Assembly: GCA_914767715.1 (NCBI GenBank)
Contig: OU612071.1
Coordinates: 10,833,493-10,897,492, forward strand
Reading direction: 5' to 3'
Source: Membranipora membranacea
Taxonomy: Eukaryota; Bryozoa; Gymnolaemata; Cheilostomatida; Membraniporidae
DNA length: 64,000 nt
Each line of letters starts with the position of its first letter. The stretch's first letter is position 1. A program made the translations under genes and the position numbers. Of this stretch, positions 10,967 through 21,200 are shown piece after piece. Below the pieces are notes generated by a model. It did no database searches and was not told where the DNA came from. It saw only the letters and a list, made by a program, of their open reading frames with translations.

Positions 10967-12786
10967 TCGTAGCTTGTTTTATTTCAGGGGTTGTCCACCC
11001 TTTTTACACGAGAACATAACTAACTATACATTGCTTTTCTTAATTTTGATTACAAAAAGTGATATCTCTGTTAAAAGTCTGCGAGTGAATAATTGTCTTC
11101 TATGGTTAGCAAACAAATGTAAATAATGCATGTTAGTTATTGTATCATGACGGATCAGTGACGGGTATTATCAACTGAGAAGAGGAGCCTGTTCTGGCTA
11201 GAACTTTGTTGCGATTGTTGTTGTAAATATAGACGTTGTGCATTAAAATATTCAGCTAGGCTAACTAGCGATTTTTTGGTTCTATTTTACAATGCTATAC
11301 CCTAATGTGAATGTAGTGGTTTGTTTGTCTCTTTTGTTCGTTTTTATTTCAATGATAATAATATTCTTGTGTATTGAAAGAAAAAAAAACAATGAAAATG
11401 AATGACTTTAGTGAACATGACATGCCATCCTATACAGAACCTTTATCGAATCGGTGTCTTAATAATAATAATAATGAAACGAGTTCTCTTTTCTGTTCGG
11501 TAGGTAATGGTATGATTGGTAGAAAAATCTGCAGTTTGCATTTGCAACTAAATGATTTATCTCACTAATATTGGTGGTACCGTAACATACTGCAGTTTTG
11601 CTACTACAGTCCATAGTTAGTCAACGACAACAAGTATAATTATTACTGGCCAATATGGAATACATTACTATTTACTGGTCACATTCCTAGTTTAACAACA
11701 GAGAATGTAACATTTTATCTTTAGTGGCAGTATATTATTATCTCACTGTAAACTAATATTTGAAAACATTTTTAGGTTTATTGTTGGGAATTAAGATTCT
11801 GAGTATCTCAGACCGACTTTCGACAGCTCTACAAGCAGAAAAGTGGGCAGCTGTGGATGCACAGGCTCTAGCTGATGAGACAGTCGTTGTTTTGAAACGG
11901 TTAATGTCTGACGAATCATACTCTAGTTTTTGCACGGCCGTAGAAGTAAATCGTATCGAGCTGGGTAAGTCTACATTTTTTGGGTCGAACCAATCTAGCA
12001 GTATAGTAGCAATTATTATAGTATAACACATTTATTAAAGTCTAGGGTCATGTGGCAAGATTCTGGTATGGATGTTTCAGCAATAATTGTAGTAAACTCT
12101 TAATTTCTAAGGAGTGCGAAGAAAAATGGGAAATCATAGTTTCTTACTTTTAATTTATCCAGGAGTGAATCCATCAAAATCTAAACGGGTCATTCGCATT
12201 CCCCTTCAATCTGACCCTAGAAATTCTACAACAAGTCAACACTCGGATGTAGAAGAAAATCAGAGAGTGTTCTATCAAGTAATAGATTATGTGATTAACA
12301 GTATCGAGGCACGCTTTAATCAGAAGGGAGCGTCAATCTATAGAGACAGAGGAGATGTTAACATCAAACCAGTGTAGCAGTCAAAAAGTAGACAACATAT
12401 GCGATTTATATGACCTAGATAGATCCAAGGTGCTAGCAGAGCTAGAGCTAGTTGGATTAAAGTTTCAGTGTAATAACATTGTAGATTTTATAGACCAGTT
12501 TAAGAGCAGCCTAAGGATTAATAAGGTGCTTTATCCACTGGCATATCAGCTCATTGTTATAGTGCTTGTTTTGCCAGCCACAAATGCAACAAGTGAGCGA
12601 TCGTTTAGTGCTCTGAACCGGTTGAAGACTGTTTTGCGCAACAGCATGTGGCAAGAAAGAATGAACCATCTTCTTCTGCTTCATGTTCATAAAACTCTCA
12701 ATGATAATTTAGATATCCAGCCGATTATAACTCAGTTTGTTGGCAGTCGAGCTAATAGAGCAAAAGCTATCGCAGTATTTCGTTAA

Positions 12787-15211
12787 GAACTGCAGGATAT
12801 TTTATCACTATAGTGTTACTTAAACATTTTGAGCACATCGCTTTTACTCAAAACTAAAGAGATGCGAGCAAAATAAACCACATAACTTTTTCTATAGCAA
12901 CAACCGCATTTGATTATCCCCGAAAGCAGCATGATTGTGTTCATCTAAGCACTGATGGCAGTGGATTTAAAATCATTTCAATACAAACTTATAGATACCA
13001 TTTTGGAAGACATTGAGGTTACTGTAGGAACCCATCCCGTAATGCACTGAGTAATCGTATTATTTTGCCAGCTTTTTTGTGTCTAGATCAAATTATTATT
13101 CTATAACATAATTACTTGTAATGGAAATTCTAGCAGCATTATAAGCTAAACTTAGCTTTTACTTATTATCAGAACTTTAATATTTTGACAATTTTATAAC
13201 TCAGAAAAGCCTCGCCGTCCATTTTATGGGAATATCTGTTAAAATCGGCAGTTTGAAGTATGGGTAAAACAACTTTGGCTCAAATGTTTAAGTATCACTA
13301 TAGTTACCATATTTAGCCAAGCATTTGGGTAGACTTTGCGCATGTTTTGTGCTTTACTTTTCTCCCTTCTAGTGTATTACTCAGTATTAAGCTAGGAAGC
13401 AAACAGGATTTATGGTGCTATCCATATTTTGAAAATCAGTTGACTGTGCTTATTCTCTAGATATTTACCAGTTTTGACTTGGTCTCTTTCTTAGTCTTTT
13501 GAATAACAATAAAATTTCTGAAATTATCTGGTTCACAATATTATGTCTTTGTCTTGATATGCCTAAAAGTTTACTCAGATTGCACAAAAAGATTTTTTTT
13601 AAAACGAGATGAGATGAGCAGCCAATCCAGCTACTCCAACATGCAAATAAATATCTGTTGTAAGAACTATTGAAGCATCAGGCCCAAATATGTGCACAAC
13701 GCCTGAGCGGATACCCACAGGGCTGAAGTTTGCAACAAAAAAACTGACTAACCAAGAGAAGAAAAAATGACGGCAGCAATCCTGAGGTATGCATTGTAAA
13801 AAAATTATCTGGTGACAACTTCTGCAGCATAAAAGCCTAAACCATGCAAAAGGAGTGGGAAAGCTGCTCCTCCAATCTCACCATCAGATGATGAAGAAAT
13901 GCCAGAACGACCCACCAATTTGGAGCCTGGAGATGATACATTTGACACTCCCTATAAAACAATATGGGGGCAGTGGACAGAAGTGATCAGATGATGGTAT
14001 TTAATCTGTTCAAATGTAAAACTTTGAAAAGATATATATAGCTGATCTATCGGCTGGTTTAAACCAGTATGCTAAATCCATTTCTGCTCTATAAGAAAAA
14101 GTCTGTTCGCTCCTGTTAACTTCTGCAGTTTATAATGAGTTCTGATATGGGGTAAGCTGAGCTGAATGAGTGCGCTCCTAATTGGCTTGATCAACATAAT
14201 AAAAGCAAACATTCATTGCAAATGCCAAAGAGCTTATTAGAAAACCACGAGAGAACCGTCATGAGATGAGTAGCTGAGCATGTTGCTGATTCAGCTACTC
14301 GAAGATGCAAAAATATCTGCTGTAAGGACTCTTAAGGCATCTGGCCCAAATCTGCGCACAATACCTGAGCGCATACCCATAGGGCTACAAAAAAATAAAA
14401 CAGGAGTAGGAAAATGGCCTCAGCAAACCTGAGGTACACATCAGAAAAAAATTAACAGGTAGAGTGTGCCCCCACTCATAAGACCAGCTGGGTGAGAAAC
14501 AAATAACCTGCAGCCAGTTGAACATCAGATGAGTCAGGGTTAGGGGTGGTACCACCCCTAGTCAGGGTAGACCCCCAGCAACAACAAAATTTTTAAAAAT
14601 GGGATTATTGAGGCACATGCTAGTGTAATATATTTTACCATCAATTGTTTATTCGTCAATTTTAATTTGTATGTAACTTTCTGATTTATCTGCAAATTAA
14701 TTATGTTTTAATTTGTACTGTTGATTGTATTTTTACTACTACACAATTTGTTTTCAGTTGTTATTAAGTATGGTTTCCTCTATAGGTTTCACAGTTTGAT
14801 GAATGAACCACAATAAATAAAAAAGGAGGTTTAAATCATCTTTGTCTATGCACACCTCCACCACATAACCAAACATAGTTTGACTGTTCTGGTCTGCAAC
14901 AGAGCAATTGGAATATTTGCTAAAATAACAGCTTTGTTAAAAAGTTTTTACCATAACTATGATGTAGAATTTCCTTTTGGAATTTTGTTTAATATTATGA
15001 CAACCTTCCTAGATGTGATTGACGCTTTTATATAGTATACTGCAACACTTGTCCATCCTGAAGACACGATAACATTCAAATATTTGTACAAGTCCCAACA
15101 TTTTCCACACACTGAAGCCTTGATATAAGTTTTGTTCTTTACTTACCACTTCAATGATAGATTATTGAATAGTCCACTGACCTGTAGTCCCCAATGACTT
15201 ATGCTCTCATG
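12787..15211. other. Gene-free stretch with a diverged direct duplication
   Basis: No gene. About 200 bases at 13609-13813 recur as a diverged direct copy at 14261-14460. The second copy keeps a short open frame (L-L-E-D-A-K-I-S-A-V-R), suggesting old coding or transposon sequence. A small GGTGGTACCACCCC-type hairpin lies near 14546. Confidence 0.6.
13609..14460 (+). repeat. Diverged direct repeat pair (13609-13813 and 14261-14460)
   Basis: The two segments share the order of words GAGATGAG, CAGCTACTC, CATCxGGCCCAAAT, CCTGAGCG, ATACCCA and AATCCTGAGGTA-like, clearly homologous by eye but diverged. The 450 bases between them are unrelated to the repeat. Probably two copies of an old mobile element or a segmental duplication. 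Confidence 0.75.
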
Positions 15212-18200
15212 CTAAGACTGTGGTAGTGGTTTAGCCCTAAGGTCCTGATCTCCATGGGCGTATCTACATGAGGGAGCGGTGAGGACACACCCATCAGGGT
15301 GATTAGTGTAGAACCAGCAGAGTCTGGTCTTATACTGAGCTGCAGACTGAGCCGTCTCCGGTCGGAGATCTGATGTAAAATCAGCGAGGCGTACACGCCC
15401 TCTCACAACTGTTAATCAATAATAACCAGGGTCATGGATGGCCATAGTGCTTGGTCTGTAAATTTTCAATGGCTTCTAAGCTCGGCATATGTGAGGTAAG
15501 TAGTAGAGCTCAGTATATGTTAGCTTTATACTATCAAAACCATTGAAGTCGGTTCGTGATGTCCAAATTACATGACATATAAATGGGGGCTCCTCTGTAT
15601 CAGAAAGATAGCATATAATAGACAGTTTTATGAGCTCTGATTTAGGCCTCAGTTCGGAGTTGTCCTCTCTCCAGTTTGGTATTTTTTAACCCATGCCGCA
15701 TAGGAAAAACGTGCTGAAAAGAGGGTTATCTTGATAACCGCTTATAATAAGATAAAAATTGTTTTTGATTCAGAATCTGCAGCATTGAAAACTAATGTGG
15801 ACATAGTTTGGGAAATCATTTTAGTATTTGGATAGTCAATTATAGCATTTTCTGCCTGTTTTGCGGACAATTTGGCAGAATTTTTCATGAGTTTCGTCAC
15901 TAAAATTAAGATTGATCAACATTCAAGCCTCCAATGATTTGGAAACCCTGTCTCACAGGGTTTTCAATGGTGCTGACCCTGAATCAAAAATCATTTCTAT
16001 CCTAACATAAAGCGGTTTTCAAAATAACCCTCTTTCAGCAGGTTTTTCCTATGCGGCGTGGGTTAAAAGTACCAAACTGGAGAGAGGACAACTCCCAATT
16101 GAGGCATAAATAAGAGCTCAGAAAACTGTCTATAAGGCTACAGGATAATATGGTGATATAATGGAGAGAGGACATTACCTCTGAATATATGTTGATGATT
16201 TTTGAGTAGTGTTTTCAGACCTCCACATTCAGCCTTTAGTGACCTCATTGTATCAGAAGAGTAGAGAGAGACTACCTCGGTCAGGCTCATCTCACCTGTC
16301 ACCATATAATAATATTATTATTGTGGGTAATAAAGTTGTGTTTATCAAAACCTGACAAATCCGAGATAATCTATCATATATTTTATCATTCAGTTCTCAT
16401 TAGACATCTGTTTTATTTTCCCTCACACTCCGCGTTCAAGTAGCAATGTAAAAATCAAATTGCTGAGAACTAAGTTTAAAGTCCTGGATCATCACCAATA
16501 TTGGAGAGTACGAAGCAATGTCCACACCTCCTGGCACAGAATAGAAAGAATAAATGGTTTCCCAATTCGGAGTTAGCTATTCATTGATTATTTATTGCAA
16601 GGAGCAAACAACTTGTAATTATGTTTGCTTCCTTAGCAATATTTCAAAGACAATAGATATGTTAGTGTTTGTCAAAAACATATCATTTTGTGATGAGTTG
16701 TCAACCTCGAGTTTACTATAGAAACAAGATGTTGCCTACGTTTTAAAGCCATAAGTGATTATTTTGAGATTGTCTTATGGAGTACCCAAACATCACTTCC
16801 GATGCATATTATTATATATTATTTATCATCTGACGGTTGACTATCTGACTTACCCCCTTTATTCCACTGTCTCTCCTCAGCACTCTCAGCCGACTGTACA
16901 CACATATAGTTATGAGTCTGCAGTAGCTGGTCGGCTAACTTAGTAACTATAAGAGACTGTACACTGTATGATACAGTAGCACAGTTCCTGACTAACTCTA
17001 TCTGTGGTCGAGGTATAAACTCTGCTGCTGATACAGAACCATCTCCTGGTGTACTACCGGAGGGCCCGACTCCACCTGATAATCACAAATACTCAAATAA
17101 TCTCATAAGCTTGACAAAATATCAATATCTACTTTAATTCATTCTGAATCACGAAAAAAATTAACTGGGAAAACTTTAAGCAGCAGAAAGTATGTCTCAA
17201 TCACAAAGCCCTGCTTAGTAAAGTGGGCTTGTGTTTTTGTCAGATTGCATCTTGGCAGTGTGCTAAATAATAATTAACGACTCGATTAAAAATAGATGTG
17301 TATGCACAGATACAACTCCTTTTAAGGCTCAGACAACCTATCAGTCCATGTAGCTGTTAGTGGCACTCTTCTATATACAATATATGCTAAATCGCCGGAT
17401 GTTGCACATGGAAATTCATGTAGTATAGCTCAATATTAATCCCTAAGCTATACTTATCGCTACCATGAAAGCTATTATCACAGCAGCCAATACTTTCATT
17501 AGATTGATATGAGGTTACGTTGTGACAAGTCATGCGACCTGCAGGGAGCCATCAAATCAAGCGAATAAACAAAATCAAGAGAAGCTTTGTTTATCCAATT
17601 AGCTCAAAAGTTATGAGAGAGAGAGGTAGATAGCAAGTGCCACTGACCATCTATATAACATCAGATTAATATACCTGCAGGTCTATATAACATCAGATTA
17701 CAGATTAATATACCTGCAGGTCTAGCTGTCACCTTCAGCATATCTGTGATATCCTTGTCATATTCGGTATATTCTACTTCACTCATATCAAATAATCTAC
17801 GACCAATTATACACTCCTGTAATAATTAAACACTGTCAATTAGAACTACAACAACACTAGAATCATTTTCATCAATTAAACATTCATATGATTTTTAAAA
17901 TATCAAATATTTTAACTAGGCAGAAAAACATGCATAATATAACAATCTAATAATAACTGATAATATTGAGTCATGTTTAGAGAATAACACCACATCCTAT
18001 CTAGTGTTAGCCTATTCCCTGATACACCGATGTACTTAATGTTGGTGTAGCAACAAAATTTACCTTTTTAGTAGAAGGTATCCTCATAGAATCTCTGTCA
18101 TAATCAAACCCACATGTGTTCACTACCTCACATACAAACTGTAGATACTCTGCGTATACACTCTACAATAGTGAAGTAAAGTAAAAAGTAGAAAAGCGAA

Positions 18201-21200
18201 AGTTCACATATAGATGAGGGGAGGGCATCATAACTTTATATCTATTTCTCATTCTTTCAGAAAACCAGTAGTCAGAATTCTCTACACGTATTAGTATTCT
18301 TCTAAGCCTTAAGGTAGAGACACGGGGTCAGCAAACATCAACTTTCTATGCACCGTTGAAAGCTGCCGAGCTACTGATTGCTAACAGATCATCAAAAATT
18401 TGATTGGATGCCGTTGCGTCGTTTTATCAAGGAAATGAGTCCAACAAGGCTGTTTTTAGCAAAGTGGATAGCTGAGCTAATGTGATTGCTAGAAATTTCA
18501 AAACAGGTTATATTTATTCTTAGAGATATAGTTCATTCTTATTTTTAGTTTAAAATAATATATGGTGAGCCCAAGCAAGCTTTTTGCATCACGTCATAAT
18601 GTGTGTGACTTTTAAAATTTGATGAAATAATGTGAAAATTTATTCATCGATTTGAGATAGATTTAAAAAGTAATAACCAAATTTGTTGCTATTTTCCACT
18701 GAAGGACTGATTAAATGACACACTCCAGTTTTCAGCAATATGAAAAATTTATCAAGATCAGCAGAGACCGTCAAAGGTAGATACATTTGGGGTCATTTTT
18801 CCATAACACCAAACATGTTGCCAAAATGACCATTACAGTCAGAAAAATTATTTTGGAAAAATCTCACATACGAAGCCGCATTGAATAGGCATAGTACAAA
18901 CAGGAAATGCCAAAAGAAAATGGCACAGCGTATCAGTTTTCCTCGAATTGCGCACCACCGAAGGCCCAAAACAGCTAATTTGAGGGGCTTTTTTAGGTGT
19001 TGATAGTGACCTCATATTAACTAAGTGAGGATCTTCAGACGATCTATCAGATTCACAGTCAGTGTCAGTGTGATGTTACTATGACTATTTCTCACCTTTC
19101 TAGGGTCACTTCTCTGATATTTAGAGTAAAAGTTATGAGGACAGCAGGGTAATAAGAAGAACTGACAACTCCTCGACGCTCTCGCTGACATCACAGGTAT
19201 CCACGGAGTTAACTCATCACTATGGTTACCAATCAACCAATCAGTGCCTCCGAATAGTGAGATGGGGTCAGCTGTCACCGGGTCAAGGGATAACTCCTAA
19301 TAATGATATAAACATAGTCAAGTCGCAGTGCAACTCCTAATAATAATATAGGCACAAATCAGGTCAAGGGATAACTCCTAATAATAATATAATCATAATT
19401 ATGTCAGATCAAGAGACTCCTAGTAATAACATTCTGGAACAGCATCATTAGCTTTCTTTTGTCAAACAAGAAATAGCCAGTCCCAGAAGCATTCTATAGA
19501 AGCCCAAATCATCAACGTCGAAGGCATTAAATGTATGTCTGCAGTTCTGTTAGCAGATCAATTCTCCAGGCTATATTATTCAAGCTAGTAGGGACAGCCA
19601 ATCAAATCAATGTCAGATGAGTCCCTGTGTTGAGTGTTCTGATACTATAGTATTTCCGTTCCATGAGAACATCATAATTCAGTGCATATACATTTATCAG
19701 CCCAACATATAACTCCTAATGATAACATTTACATGAATCAGGTGAAGGGATAACTCATCATGTTTTTCACTTTTACAAGCTTTGTTTTTTATGACAGCAA
19801 TAAATGAGCTGCAGTAATCCACAATTCTAACATTTTGTCAAGCAAGTTTAGGTCCCAAGCATGACAAATACAACGAGACCACCATAAAGAACTTTACAAA
19901 AGCCACAGTTATTACTTAGATATTTATATATATACCAGTTGATCAAGTATTGGTGGAATTAGTTCATTATAAATAACTTACCCTCAGATCAGCTGTACCG
20001 TCAAACTTATCCCAAATCTTCCTTTTTCTGATGTCCAGACCAAATCCATTGTACTAAAATACAAACATGGCAATACAGATTTGCACCTCGGACAATCCAT
20101 AACATGCAACTAGCTGAATCAGAATACACTACCTACATTAGATTTAGCTTTGCATTGTTTTAGATACAACCTTGCCGTATGCCATTTATATGATCAATAA
20201 CAAAGTGTCACAACGGCCACCCTGATAGTGCCATTCCAAGAGGTCTTGTTAATACATTGCTGGTGGGTGGTCTGATGGGTGGTCTGTCAATCAATAGCCA
20301 AACAAACCGCCACACTTTATTGAAAAGGAGGTGTGGCCTCCACCAAGGAGATGGAACAAAATCAGCCTCAGTCTCTTTCATAATCAATTGTAGTATCGTC
20401 CTATCATAAATTTTTATGTGGAAATGAGGCTATATGAATGTTGTCTCATAAAAATTTTAGCTAATAATGAGATATAGTTTATCATTGAATAAATATGTTT
20501 CACAACCCAAATGTACAGCTCAATATAAAGAAGAGGAATCTATTGACCCAACAAAATGGCGTGAGAGCACTAAGGTTCATTTTAATCGCATTGAATATAT
20601 AGCTAACTCCTTGCCTCCACAGATTTGAAGATTTCTATTCGGGATGTACGGGATGAAAAGGTGTCTTTTTTTAGGACAGAAATATATATCGGAACAAAAC
20701 TGATGATAAATTTGTTTGACGAGATAGCGGGTGGAAAAAAACAACTGAAACTTCTAATAGGATGTTTAATGATATAAATATGATATAGCTCACCCCTTCC
20801 TTAGTGAGTATATATACTGATATTTATATAATGTAACTCACCCCTTCCATAGTCAGTATATATACGAGTAAGCCGTTACCACATCCCAGATCTGAGAATG
20901 TCTGATAATTAGTTAGATTTCTATCTCGCCTCTCATCTTCCCACAGGCACTGCAAAGATTATATAAATACAACACAGCGGCATACAGTAGAGTGTACAGT
21001 AGGAGTAGAGTGTACAGTAGGAGTACAGTGTATAAGCTATATTAAAACTGCGTGTAAGAACTCAAATATTAGCCTTCTAACGCGGCTAATAGTCACCAAA
21101 AGGCAGCCACTGTCCGCAAGGGTTTCTTGCTTCCAGCTTTCCGCTTGACAAGGCTCACAAGGTTTACATTATCCTGGTTTCGTTTCGTGTCTTGTGAGTT

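Larger units (their letters stand above)
7113..12786 (+). pseudogene. hAT-family transposase gene, split by introns and a nested insertion, frameshifted
   Basis: Exon-like block 7113-7275 (acceptor TTGTAG, donor GTAAAT) encodes an A-D-H-F-S-D-L then F-P-D-S-E-I-A-K-K segment with an R-T-K motif, typical of hAT-derived transposases. Exon 11776-11964 (donor GTAAGT) joins in phase to exon 12161 onward. These encode the helical L-G-I-K-I-L-S-I-S-D-R-L to Y-Q-V-I-D-Y-V region. The C-terminal frame 12355-12786 carries the hAT dimerisation domain with the diagnostic A-T-N-A-T-S-E-R-S-F-S block. A frameshift lies between the last two blocks (about 12350-12378). The RNase H-like middle is not visible, and the gap between 7275 and 11776 is largely filled by a Harbinger element. 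A dead copy. Confidence 0.88.
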
